Below are positions 8,214 through 16,332 of a stretch of 64,000 nucleotides of DNA, in pieces. Source of the stretch: Alphaproteobacteria bacterium (GTDB taxonomy: Bacteria; Pseudomonadota; Alphaproteobacteria; Rhizobiales; Hyphomicrobiaceae); NCBI GenBank assembly GCA_019137195.1, contig JAGVSR010000107.1, positions 1-64,000 of the forward strand, given 5' to 3'. The notes below the pieces were generated by a model. It saw only the letters and a list, made by a program, of their open reading frames with translations, was not told the origin of the DNA and did not search any database. How positions within the stretch are numbered: position 1 is the first letter of the stretch; each line of letters starts with the position of its first letter. The position numbers and the translations under genes are program-made.

Positions 8214-10058
8214 CTAACCCTTGGTCTCGCCGCGCTTGAAGAGCCTCATGATGGGGCCGAGCGTGCGCTCGAGATTGTCCATGAGGTGGATCTCGGCGCC
8301 GTTCTTGCTCGAGATGTGCCACTGCTGGGCGATGGAGAGGATGTTGTTCCAGGCCCAGTAGATCACGAGGCCGGCGGGGAACGCGGCCAAGAGGAACGTG
8401 AACATCAGCGGCATCCAGGAGAAGATCTGCTGCTGCACCGGATCGGGCTGCGGCGGGTTAAGCTGCATCTGAACCCACATGGTGAGGCCCATGATGATGG
8501 GCCAGGCGCCGACGTGGAGCAGCTCAGGGACCGCGAACGGCAGGAGGCCGAACAGGTTGAAGATCGAGGTCGGGTCGGGCGCCGAGAGATCCTTGATCCA
8601 GCCGAAGAACGGCGCGTGGCGCATGTCGATCGAGATGTAGAGCACCTTGTAGAGCGCGAAGAAGACCGGAATTTGCAGCAGGATCGGCAGGCAGCCTGCG
8701 GCCGGGTTGATCTTCTCCTTCTGGTAGAGCTTCATCAGCTCTTCCTGCTGGCGCTGCTTGTCGTCCTTGAAGCGGTCGCGCAGGGCCTCCATCTGCGGCT
8801 GCAGCTTCTTCATCTTCGCCATGCTCGCGTAGCTCTTGTTGGCGAGCGGGTAGAACAGCGCCTTGACGACGACCGTGACGAGCAGGATGGCGATGCCGAA
8901 GTTGCCGACGATGCCGTAGAGCCAGGTCAGGAAGTGATTGAGCGGCCGGGTGATGAAGTGGAACCAGCCCCAGTCGATGAGCTTGTTGAACTTCTCGATC
9001 TTCAACTGGCTCTCGTAGCCCTCGACCACATCGACCTTCTTGGCGCCGGCGTAGAGCTGGCCCTCGCTGGCGATCCTCTGGCCGGCGGCAGCGGTCACCG
9101 GCGCGCCAGTATAGTCGGCAGTGAAGAACTCCTTGGCGGCTCCACTGGCGGCGTGGCCCTCGAGCGTCGCGGTATAGGTTGCGCTCTGGTCGGGGACGAG
9201 GGCCGCCGCCCAGTAGACATCGGTGATGCCGAGCCAGCCACCGGTCTTGTCCGCGAAGTGGCCGGCCGCCGACGGCTCGAGCGACTTCTGGTAGGCGATC
9301 TCCTGCAGGCCAGCGTCGCCGGGCACCCCGATCAGGCCCTCGTGCAGAACGCCGCCCGTGGTCTTCGGCATGCCGCGGCGGTAGAGGAGCGCGAACGGGC
9401 GTAGCGTCACGTCACCCGCGCTGGTGTTCTCGACCTCGTCCTTGATCTTCAACATGTACTTGTCGTCGACCGAGAATGTGCGGCGGAAGGTAAGGCCCTG
9501 GCCGTTGGACCAGGACAGTGTCACCGGATTGGCGGGCGTCAGCGCGCCTGCGTTGTCCTGTTTCCAGACCGTCTCGGCATCCGGGAGCTTGAGCTCCGTC
9601 TGCGCGATCGGCAGCCAGCCATACTTGGCATAATAGGCATTCGGGGCCTCGGGCGGCGAAAACAGCACGACGTTGGGGCTCTTGGGGTCAACCGTCTCAT
9701 GGTAGTTGACGAGCACTACGTCGTCGACGAGCGCACCCTTCAAGGAGAGGGAGCCTTTGAGCGAGGGCGTAGCGATCTCGACGCGGGCCGATTTGGCGAG
9801 TGCCTCGTCGCGCGACGCGACGGGCTGGGCGACGGTCGCGGCCGCCGACGGCATCGGAGCCGGTGCGGCAACTCCGGTCGTGGCGGTCGGCACGCCGGCC
9901 TTCTCGGACGCGGCCTTCTGCTCCTGGAGCGCCTTGTCCTGCTGCAGCTTGTCCATCTTGGGCTGGGCAAAGAAGTAGGTCCAGCCCAGGACGACGAGCA
10001 TCGATAGCACGACTGCCATCAACACGTTCTTCTGGTCGTCCGGCCCTTGATTCTGCAT
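8214..10058 (-). CDS. yidC: membrane protein insertase YidC
   Basis: YidC inserts and folds inner-membrane proteins, alone or with SecYEG. The 614-residue size fits the Gram-negative form. An N-terminal transmembrane helix (VLMAVVLSMLVVLGWTYFF) is followed by an Ala/Glu-rich linker. A large periplasmic P1 beta domain spans about residues 75-350. The conserved hydrophobic core includes NFGIAILLVTVVVKALFYPL, the cytoplasmic coiled region KMKKLQPQMEALRDRFKDD and GCLPILLQIPVFFALYKVL. The tail is basic. The start MQNQGPDDQKN (10058) is typical; an upstream extension was rejected. It is third in the rpmH-rnpA-yidC-engB operon, a link known across bacteria. Confidence 0.97.
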   Translation of the reverse strand: MQNQGPDDQKNVLMAVVLSMLVVLGWTYFFAQPKMDKLQQDKALQEQKAASEKAGVPTATTGVAAPAPMPSAAATVAQPVASRDEALAKSARVEIATPSLKGSLSLKGALVDDVVLVNYHETVDPKSPNVVLFSPPEAPNAYYAKYGWLPIAQTELKLPDAETVWKQDNAGALTPANPVTLSWSNGQGLTFRRTFSVDDKYMLKIKDEVENTSAGDVTLRPFALLYRRGMPKTTGGVLHEGLIGVPGDAGLQEIAYQKSLEPSAAGHFADKTGGWLGITDVYWAAALVPDQSATYTATLEGHAASGAAKEFFTADYTGAPVTAAAGQRIASEGQLYAGAKKVDVVEGYESQLKIEKFNKLIDWGWFHFITRPLNHFLTWLYGIVGNFGIAILLVTVVVKALFYPLANKSYASMAKMKKLQPQMEALRDRFKDDKQRQQEELMKLYQKEKINPAAGCLPILLQIPVFFALYKVLYISIDMRHAPFFGWIKDLSAPDPTSIFNLFGLLPFAVPELLHVGAWPIIMGLTMWVQMQLNPPQPDPVQQQIFSWMPLMFTFLLAAFPAGLVIYWAWNNILSIAQQWHISSKNGAEIHLMDNLERTLGPIMRLFKRGETKG

Positions 10059-10121
10059 CGGGTCAATCGCCTTCCAGGCTGTTCTACCGGTGGCTCCGGC
10101 CACGCTCCCCCGACGCGACAG

Positions 10122-10499
10122 CTACGGCTTCGCGCGACGGATCCTCGGGGCTGGGTGATGCACGCGTTGAAAGGCCTGTTCAAGGTCTTTCTTGAGATCG
10201 ACGAACGGTCGCATCGACGCGGCGGCGCGAGCGACGAGGACGTAATCGCGACGAGGATCCGCCAAAGCGGGTGCGACCTCGGCGACAGCCGCCTTGAGCC
10301 GGCGGCGGATGCGGTTGCGGGCGACGGCGTTGCCCATCGCCTTGGTGACCGTGAAGCCGAAGCGCGGCGCGTCCAGCGCCGTCCCGGCGGCTTCACGCAG
10401 CTTCGATTCCATGAGGAACGCCGGCCCCGACCAGCGGGTGCCACCCCGTAGGCGCAGGAACTCGGCGCGCTTCTTGAGAGTCAAGGGTGGCTTCGGCAT
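10122..10499 (-). CDS. rnpA: ribonuclease P protein component
   Basis: The protein subunit of RNase P binds the catalytic RNA and the leader of pre-tRNA. The 125-residue basic protein has the signature NAVARNRIRRRLKAAV (the RNR motif) and the preceding FGFTVTKAMG strand. Start MPKPPLTLKKRAEFLRLR at 10499 is preferred; longer open sequence upstream overlaps the gap after rpmH. It follows rpmH by about 60 bases and is 63 bases ahead of yidC. The missing partner RNA (rnpB) is not in the window. Confidence 0.94.
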   Translation of the reverse strand: MPKPPLTLKKRAEFLRLRGGTRWSGPAFLMESKLREAAGTALDAPRFGFTVTKAMGNAVARNRIRRRLKAAVAEVAPALADPRRDYVLVARAAASMRPFVDLKKDLEQAFQRVHHPAPRIRRAKP

Positions 10500-10560
10500 G
10501 GGGCATCGCCTCCGCGGCGAGATCCGCCCGGGCCAAAGCCTGCTCGGAATCGAAAAAGCC

Positions 10561-10695
10561 TTACGCGGACAGGCGCTTACGGCCCTTGGCGCGGCGGCGG
10601 GCAAGCACCTTGACGCCGCCGGCGGTCAGCATGCGCTTGCGGAAGCCGTGACGGCGCTTGCGAACGAGCTTGCTCGGCTGATACGTGCGTTTCAC
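10561..10695 (-). CDS. rpmH: 50S ribosomal protein L34
   Basis: L34 has 44 residues, starting with GTG and beginning [19 protein letters not shown]. Its centre reads [17 protein letters not shown] and its end is LSA. It is a small, very basic protein of the large ribosomal subunit. The GTG start is supported by GGAG eight bases upstream and by full alignment to the family's usual length. It opens the rpmH-rnpA-yidC-engB unit and is served by the promoter at 10856-10884, which leaves a leader of roughly 150 bases. Confidence 0.95.
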   Translation of the reverse strand: MKRTYQPSKLVRKRRHGFRKRMLTAGGVKVLARRRAKGRKRLSA

Positions 10696-11121
10696 GACAA
10701 AACTCTCCGTAATATCCGGCTGTTAGCCGGTTCGAGCGCGCGCGGCCGAATGAGCCTGGCACCCGTGAATGGCGGTTATTTCCGTGCCGACCGAAACACC
10801 TGAGCAGTCCGCCGCAAGCGGCGAGCCCGAGCGAATTATGGCTGGAAGTTGGGTGCTTATAGGGGGCGTGCCTGGCAAAGTCAACGCAGGGCCGAACGCT
10901 GTGCGGGTGGTGCGGATCATGAAACCTGCGGCTGGTGCAGCACGTAACCCGCTCGACACGGCGGGAGGCGGCCGGACCGGAGGGCCCCCGTCGTCCAACC
11001 GGCAACCATGCGCGGCGCGTATCGAAACGAGAGGCACAAGGCATTCGCGTTGCGGTCCGCCATGCGCCTAGAGTGACCCATCGATCGCGCCCGCATCTCA
11101 TCTTTCAGCGAGGTACAACCC
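10696..11121. other. divergent intergenic region, rpmH leader and promoter
   Basis: This 426-base gap lies between rpmH (minus) and the TVP38 gene (plus). It holds the rpmH promoter listed separately and a long rpmH leader in which no riboswitch was recognised. No gene is supported. The right end carries an AGGT ribosome-binding site ahead of the GTG start at 11122. Confidence 0.6.
10856..10884 (-). promoter_or_regulatory. sigma70-type promoter of rpmH-rnpA-yidC-engB
   Basis: On the minus strand TTGACT (10879-10884) and TATAAG (10856-10861) are separated by exactly 17 bases. That is five of six and five of six matches to the consensus at the best spacing. Transcription would start near 10849, about 150 bases before the rpmH GTG. 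Confidence 0.7.
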
Positions 11122-11916
11122 GTGCAGACCGACACCGAGCTCGAGAGTGAGACCCCGCCCGCCGGCCCGGGCGCGCTCAAGCGATGGCTTCCGCTCGTGA
11201 TGCTGGCCGGCGCGACCGCTCTCGTTCTCGGTATGGGCTGGCACAAGCTTCTCACACTCGAGACGATCGCCCGCAACCGCGACAACCTCCAGGCGACGAT
11301 CGAAGCCGGCCTGCCGCTCGCGCTCACTGCCTACATCGCAATTTATGCGGCGGCGGTTGCAGCTTCGATACCCGGCGCGCTCGTGCTCACGCTCACGGGC
11401 GGACTCTTGTTCGGCACACTCCTAGGCGGGCTCGCGGCGGTCATCGGTGCAACCATCGGCGCAACGCTCGTCTTCCTCATCGCACGCACGGCGTTCGGCG
11501 CGTCGCTCGCGGCAAAGGCGGGCCCCTCTCTTGCCAAGCTCGAGGCCGGCTTTCGGGAAAACGCGCTGTCCTATCTGCTATTCCTGCGTCTCGTGCCGGC
11601 ATTTCCGTTCTTTCTCGTCAACCTTGCCCCGGCGCTCATCGGCGTTCCACTGTCGACCTACGTTGCGGGCACGTTTCTCGGCATCATACCGGCGACGTTC
11701 GCGTTCGCCTCCGCGGGGGCAGGACTCGACGGCGTCATCGCCAGCGCTCGGGCCGAGCAGCAGGCCTGCCTCGCCCAGTCGGGGGCGGCAGCCTGCGAGC
11801 TTTCGATCAAGCTCGGCAACGTGATCAACACGGAGACGAAGATCGCGCTCGTGCTCATCGGAGTGGTTGCGCTGATCCCTGTCGCCTATAAGAAGTTGTC
11901 GGCGCGCGGGGCGTGA
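11122..11916 (+). CDS. TVP38/TMEM64 (VTT) family membrane protein
   Basis: A 264-residue inner-membrane protein with about six hydrophobic segments. The VTT/SNARE-associated core shows the family glycine pattern in LTGGLLFGTLLGGLAAVIGA and the later FRENALSYLLFLRLVPAFPF (Phe-x-Arg...Leu-Arg-Leu-x-Pro). Family members are related to DedA and are proposed lipid scramblases or transporters; the exact role here is unknown. The start is GTG 11122 with AGGT eight bases upstream. A loop carrying two cysteines (QQACLAQSGAAACEL) lies near the C-terminus. The flavoprotein gene follows after 70 bases on the same strand, a pairing I also recall from other Proteobacteria, which suggests joint membrane redox function. 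Confidence 0.88.
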   Translation: MQTDTELESETPPAGPGALKRWLPLVMLAGATALVLGMGWHKLLTLETIARNRDNLQATIEAGLPLALTAYIAIYAAAVAASIPGALVLTLTGGLLFGTLLGGLAAVIGATIGATLVFLIARTAFGASLAAKAGPSLAKLEAGFRENALSYLLFLRLVPAFPFFLVNLAPALIGVPLSTYVAGTFLGIIPATFAFASAGAGLDGVIASARAEQQACLAQSGAAACELSIKLGNVINTETKIALVLIGVVALIPVAYKKLSARGA

Positions 11917-11986
11917 GCAGCGTCAAAGCAGGTATTTCCAACACGAAGTTTGTGGTTCCAACAACAGGGACAGGAGCTCAAGAATC

Positions 11987-13435
11987 ATGACCGAGGCTGC
12001 CGGCGTGAAGGAGAGCGAGGCGCTCGACGTCGATATCTGCGTCATCGGGGCGGGCTCGGGCGGGCTTTCGGTCGCTGCGGCTGCGGCGTCGTTCGGGCGG
12101 CAGGTGGTGCTCATCGAGAAGCACAAGATGGGCGGCGATTGCCTCAACTACGGCTGCGTGCCGTCGAAGGCGCTGCTCGCGGCGTCAAAGCGGGCGCATG
12201 CCATGCGGACGTCGATGCCGTTCGGCATCATGCCGGTCGAGCCGGCAATCAATCACGCTGCGGTCCGCGATCACGTGCATAGCGTGATAGCGGCCATTGC
12301 TCCCAATGATTCGGTCGAGCGTTTCACCGGTCTCGGCGTCAAGGTCATCCAGGCTACGGGACGGTTTGTCGATGCCCGCACGGTGACGGCCGGAGAGCAC
12401 CGCATCAGGGCGCGCCGCTTCGTCATCGCGACGGGCTCGTCTCCCGTGGTGCCGCCAATACCGGGGCTCGACAGCGTACCCTTCTTCACCAACGAGAGCA
12501 TCTTCGAAAACGCCGACAAGCTTCCGCATCTGATCGTCGTCGGAGGCGGACCGATCGGGCTCGAGCTTGCTCAGGCGCATCACCGGCTCGGCAGCCGCGT
12601 CACTGTGCTCGAGGGCGCACGGGCACTCGGCAAGGACGATCCCGAGATGACGAAGGTGGTCTTGAAGTCGCTTCGGGCGGAGGGCATCGACATCCGCGAG
12701 GAGACGCTGGTCGAACGCGTCGAGGGCGGGCGCGGGCGCGTGAGGGTCGCGGTCAAGACACCGGCAGGCCCGGAGACGCTCGAAGGAACGCACCTCCTGT
12801 TGGCGGTCGGGCGGCGGCCGAACACGGCGGACCTCGGACTCGATGCGGCCGGCATCACCTACGAGAGGAGCGGCATCAAGGTCGACAAGGGCCTCAGAAC
12901 CTCGAACCGGCGCGTGTTCGCGATCGGCGACGTGGCAGGCGGGCTTCAGTTCACGCACGTCGCCAACTATCATGCGGGCATCGTCATTCGCCGCGCCCTG
13001 TTCCGGCTGCCGGCGAAGGCGAACAACGATCTCGTTCCTTGGGTGACCTATGCGGAGCCTGAGCTGGCGCATGTCGGCCTCACCGAGGAGCAGGCGAGGG
13101 CGCGACGCATCAATCCCAAGGTCCAGCGCTGGTCCTATCACGAAAACGACCGCGCACAGGCGGAGCGTGCGACCGAGGGGCACGTGAAGGTGGTGACGGA
13201 TGCACGCGGTCGCATCCTCGGGGCAACCATCGCAGGCGAGCAGGCAGGCGAGCTCATCCAGGTGTGGGCGCTCGCCATCTCGCAAGGTCTCAAGATCAAG
13301 GCCATGACCGATTGGATCGCACCCTACCCAACGCTCGGCGAGATCAACAAGCGTGCGGCGGTGCGCTATTTCTCGGCGGCGGCGGGAAGCCCTCTCGTGC
13401 GGCGGATCGTGGGGCTGCTGTCGAGCTTCGGGTGA
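11987..13435 (+). CDS. mercuric-reductase-like FAD/NAD(P) disulfide oxidoreductase
   Basis: A 482-residue class-I pyridine nucleotide-disulfide oxidoreductase. The FAD motif is VIGAGSGGLSVAAAAASFG, and the redox disulfide is in GGDCLNYGCVPSK. NAD(P) is bound by VVGGGPIGLELA. The second FAD motif is FAIGDVAGG. The C-terminal dimer domain has APYPTLGE, with Tyr where dihydrolipoamide dehydrogenases have the catalytic His. In that respect it resembles MerA, but MerA's N-terminal metal domain and C-terminal Cys pair are absent. It is therefore unlikely to reduce mercury. Electron transfer to an unidentified partner near the membrane is more likely (inference). An AGGAG ribosome-binding site precedes the ATG. 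Confidence 0.87.
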   Translation: MTEAAGVKESEALDVDICVIGAGSGGLSVAAAAASFGRQVVLIEKHKMGGDCLNYGCVPSKALLAASKRAHAMRTSMPFGIMPVEPAINHAAVRDHVHSVIAAIAPNDSVERFTGLGVKVIQATGRFVDARTVTAGEHRIRARRFVIATGSSPVVPPIPGLDSVPFFTNESIFENADKLPHLIVVGGGPIGLELAQAHHRLGSRVTVLEGARALGKDDPEMTKVVLKSLRAEGIDIREETLVERVEGGRGRVRVAVKTPAGPETLEGTHLLLAVGRRPNTADLGLDAAGITYERSGIKVDKGLRTSNRRVFAIGDVAGGLQFTHVANYHAGIVIRRALFRLPAKANNDLVPWVTYAEPELAHVGLTEEQARARRINPKVQRWSYHENDRAQAERATEGHVKVVTDARGRILGATIAGEQAGELIQVWALAISQGLKIKAMTDWIAPYPTLGEINKRAAVRYFSAAAGSPLVRRIVGLLSSFG

Positions 13436-13799
13436 GCGAATGCCGTCGGCAGCGCTATCCTGGCTCCTCGGCCCATTTCAGAAATGTGCGGTGCCGCGCC
13501 GCTAGGGGTCGACTGCTCCTCCCTCGCGGCGAAGCGCGAGGGACGGGTGGCCGTCCACGACGAGCGCCGAGGATGACCGAGCTCGGCGCGGGGCATGGGG
13601 CATGCGGCCGCTCATCCGCCCGGCCCCTCCCTCCTGGGCGAGGGTCGAGGGGCATGCCGGGTCGCGCCAGCGAGACGCAACGCGCCGGTCTCGCAAAGGG
13701 CCGGACCTCGGCTTGCCTTACCCGACCGGCCCTCCAAGCTCGCGTTTGAGCCTCATCGACAAGGCAGATATAGTCCGCCTGTCCATCGAGGGGGGCCGG
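13436..13799. repeat. intergenic region with REP-like hairpins
   Basis: This 364-base gap contains a perfect 8-bp hairpin, CCCTCGCG (13521-13528) with CGCGAGGG (13535-13542), followed by the smaller GGACGG/CCGTCC pair. Further on is the CCCTCCCTCCTGGGCGAGGGTCG-like stretch near 13625. These look like mobile palindromic repeats common in Hyphomicrobiales intergenic DNA. No gene is supported. The frame that reads into the TRAP protein from 13602 is judged non-coding before 13800. Confidence 0.5.
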
Positions 13800-14930
13800 A
13801 TGAAACAGGTCGATCGCCGCAAGTTCCTCAAGGTCGCCGCCGCCGGCAGTGCCGGCGCAGGGATCACCGCCTGCGACGACGGAAAGGGTCCCGCCTCGCC
13901 GGCCATCGTCTCGTCCGCGCCGACACTCAATTGGCGCATGACCTCGAGCTTCCCGCCGTCTCTCGACACCATTCACGGTGCTGCCAAGGTCTTTTCCAAG
14001 GCGGTCGCAGACATGACCGACAACAGGTTTCAGATCCAGGTCTTCGCGGCCGGCGAGATCGTTGGCGGCCTGCAGGCGGCCGATGCCGTCACCGACGGTA
14101 CGGTCGAGAGCTGTCACACCGCCTCCTACTACTACTGGGGCAAGGATCCGACGTTCGCGCTCGCGACCGCCGTGCCGTTCGGACTCAACAGTCGCATGCA
14201 GAACGCCTGGATGTACGAGGGCGGCGGCATCGACCTGATGAACGCGTTCTTCCAGCGCTACAAGCTCTACGGGCTGCCAGGCGGCAACTCGGGTGCGCAG
14301 ATGGGCGGCTGGTACCGCAAGGAGATCAATACACCCGACGACTTCAAGGGATTGAAGATCCGCATCGGCGGTTTCGGCGGCAAGATCCTGTCCCGACTCG
14401 GCGCCGTACCGCAGGGCATGCCCGGCGGCGAGATCTATCAGAACCTCGAGAAGGGCGTGCTCGACGCCGCCGAATGGGTCGGGCCCTACGACGACGAGAA
14501 ACTCGGCTTCTATCGCATCGCCAAATACTACTATTACCCCGGCTGGTGGGAAGGGCAGGCGATGCTCTACTTCTTCTTCAACCTCGACAAGTGGAACGCG
14601 CTTCCGCCCGCCTACCAGGCCATCGTCAGGAGCGCGGCCCAGACGGCCAATACCGTCATGATGGCGCGCTACGACATGCTGAACCCGCCGGCGCTGCGCC
14701 GGCTGGTTCAGAACGGGGCCATTCTCAAGCCGTTTCCCGAGGCCGTGCTCGACGCCTGCTTCAAGGCCTCGAACGAGGTCTACGCCGAGCTATCGGCCGC
14801 AAATCCCGATTTCAAGAAGGCCTACGATGCCATGGTGGCGGTGAGGAACGAGAGCTATCTGTGGTTCCAGACCACCGAGGCCACCTTCGACACCTACATG
14901 ATGATCCAACAGCGGAAGAGGACGCTGTGA
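13800..14930 (+). CDS. TRAP transporter solute-binding protein, Tat lipoprotein (DctP family)
   Basis: A 376-residue extracytoplasmic binding protein of the DctP/TakP type. The start MKQVDRRKFLKVAAAG carries a twin-arginine motif, and ITAC at 22-25 matches a lipobox, so export by Tat and lipid anchoring are likely. The mature part has the DctP pattern: IQVFAAGEIVGGLQAADAV, YWGKDPTFALATAVPFGLN, DFKGLKIRIGGFGGK and the ligand-site segment DAAEWVGPYDD. The Tyr/Trp-rich KYYYYPGWWEG resembles TakP-like 2-oxoacid binders. No DctQ or DctM membrane subunit is in the window, so it is an orphan gene here. A strong hairpin follows the stop. Confidence 0.88.
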   Translation: MKQVDRRKFLKVAAAGSAGAGITACDDGKGPASPAIVSSAPTLNWRMTSSFPPSLDTIHGAAKVFSKAVADMTDNRFQIQVFAAGEIVGGLQAADAVTDGTVESCHTASYYYWGKDPTFALATAVPFGLNSRMQNAWMYEGGGIDLMNAFFQRYKLYGLPGGNSGAQMGGWYRKEINTPDDFKGLKIRIGGFGGKILSRLGAVPQGMPGGEIYQNLEKGVLDAAEWVGPYDDEKLGFYRIAKYYYYPGWWEGQAMLYFFFNLDKWNALPPAYQAIVRSAAQTANTVMMARYDMLNPPALRRLVQNGAILKPFPEAVLDACFKASNEVYAELSAANPDFKKAYDAMVAVRNESYLWFQTTEATFDTYMMIQQRKRTL

Positions 14931-14945
14931 GCACGTGAGGCTAAA

Positions 14946-14990
14946 CGAGCGAGGGACGAAGCGCTGCTTCGTCCCTCGCTCGGTTGTTCC
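14946..14990. terminator. bidirectional terminator between TRAP protein and hlyD
   Basis: A perfect 17-bp stem (14946-14962 with 14966-14982) has a GCT loop. GTTGTTCC follows on the plus strand and CGTTTAG on the minus strand. It sits between two converging genes, so it can end both transcripts. Confidence 0.75.
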
Positions 14991-15009
14991 TTGGGACGGC
15001 TCGTGTGGC

Positions 15010-16332
15010 CTACCGCTCCTTGAACGCCCGCGAGATCTGGTCCTCCAGCGGCTTCAGGATGTAGGAAAGTGCCGTACGGCTGCTGGTTCGGATCTGCACC
15101 TCGGCCGGCATGCCGGGGAAGAGCTTGTGCTCGCCGAGCTTCGTGAGCTCGCTGTCCGGGATCTCGAGCCGGGCCATGTAGTAGGACTCGTTCGTCTTGT
15201 CGTCGTGCGTGAGGTCGGCTGCCACACGCTTCATCTGCGCCGTCACCTCCGGCGTCGTCCTCTGATTGAACGAGGGGAAACGGATAATCGCCGTCTCCGC
15301 CCTGAGCACCTGGTCGATGTCTTGCGGCGCCACCTTGGCGTCGATGACGAGACGGTCGCCCTCGGGCACGATCATCATCACAGGCTCGGACGGATTGATC
15401 ACGCCGCCCACCGTGTGGACCGACATCTGATGCACGACACCGTTCTGCGGCGCACGGATGTCGATGCGCTTCAACTGGTCCTCGGCCGCAATTTTGCGCT
15501 CGTTGAGCTCGGCCTGCTTGCCCTGGGTCTCGCGCAGGTCCGTCATCAGCTCAGCTCGGAAGTCCTGGTCGATCCTGAGGATCTGCAGCTCGATCTCGGA
15601 AATCTTTCCCTTGGTCTGCGCCGCCGATGCCTGAAGAGCGCCAAGCTCGCCATTGAGCCGGGCGGCATCGCGGCGGAGCTGCACCCGGCGCTGTGTGGTG
15701 ACGAGCTGTTTCGATTCGAGCTCCTCCATGGCGCGGATCTCCTCGCCGATGAGCTCGATCTCGCGCGTCTTGGCCTCGATCTGGCCGGAGACGCCCTCGA
15801 ACTCCTCCTGCAACTGGCCGATGCGCTCCCTGAGCTGCGCCTTCTGGCCTTCGCGCGAGTCCCTGCGGCTCTCGAACAGCGTCCGCTCGCCGGACATGAT
15901 CTCACCCACCTCCGGGTCGTCGGCGCGCGACGAGATCGCTGCTGGGAACGTGATCTCCTTCGCCATGTCGCGCTCGGCCTTGTAGCGCGCCTCACGCCCG
16001 TTGAGCTGATCGAGCTGCTTCGAGATGACCTGCAGGTTCGCCTTGGTCACCGTCTCGTCGAGCCGCAACAGAATGTCGCCGGTCTTCACCTTGTCGCCGT
16101 TCTTGACCATGATCGCGCCGACGACGCCGCCGACGGGGTGCTGCACCTTCTTGACGCTGCTTTCGACGACCACGAGTCCGGAGGCGATGACCGCCCCGGC
16201 AAGCTCGGTTCGGGCCGCCCACACACCCACACCGCCCACCATGGCGAAGGAGACGGCGAGGCCGGCCAGCATGTAGTTGCGAACACGGCCGAGCGACGGC
16301 TGCCTCGAGAGCGGAGTTGGCTTGCTGCTCAC
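15010..16332 (-). CDS. HlyD/PrsE-family type I secretion periplasmic adaptor (locus 1)
   Basis: The 440-residue membrane-fusion subunit links the inner-membrane ABC transporter to an outer-membrane TolC channel. Order: short cytoplasmic tail, one transmembrane helix (YMLAGLAVSFAMVGGVGVWA), lipoyl-like half (HPVGGVVGAIMVKNGDKVKT), a long coiled coil from about 100 to 265 rich in Glu/Arg/Gln, the second lipoyl half (IDIRAPQNGVVHQM) and a C-terminal beta region ending YILKPLEDQISRAF. The GTG start overlaps the ABC stop by four bases (GTGA), so the two are translationally coupled. No tolC gene is in the window. Confidence 0.93.
   Translation of the reverse strand: MSSKPTPLSRQPSLGRVRNYMLAGLAVSFAMVGGVGVWAARTELAGAVIASGLVVVESSVKKVQHPVGGVVGAIMVKNGDKVKTGDILLRLDETVTKANLQVISKQLDQLNGREARYKAERDMAKEITFPAAISSRADDPEVGEIMSGERTLFESRRDSREGQKAQLRERIGQLQEEFEGVSGQIEAKTREIELIGEEIRAMEELESKQLVTTQRRVQLRRDAARLNGELGALQASAAQTKGKISEIELQILRIDQDFRAELMTDLRETQGKQAELNERKIAAEDQLKRIDIRAPQNGVVHQMSVHTVGGVINPSEPVMMIVPEGDRLVIDAKVAPQDIDQVLRAETAIIRFPSFNQRTTPEVTAQMKRVAADLTHDDKTNESYYMARLEIPDSELTKLGEHKLFPGMPAEVQIRTSSRTALSYILKPLEDQISRAFKER

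Noticed and set aside
10696-10855. Possible riboswitch in the long rpmH leader
   Set aside because: No known consensus was recognised, and rpmH leaders of this length are ordinary.
11987-13435. Calling the flavoprotein a true mercuric reductase
   Set aside because: There is no N-terminal HMA domain, no C-terminal Cys pair and no mer genes nearby.
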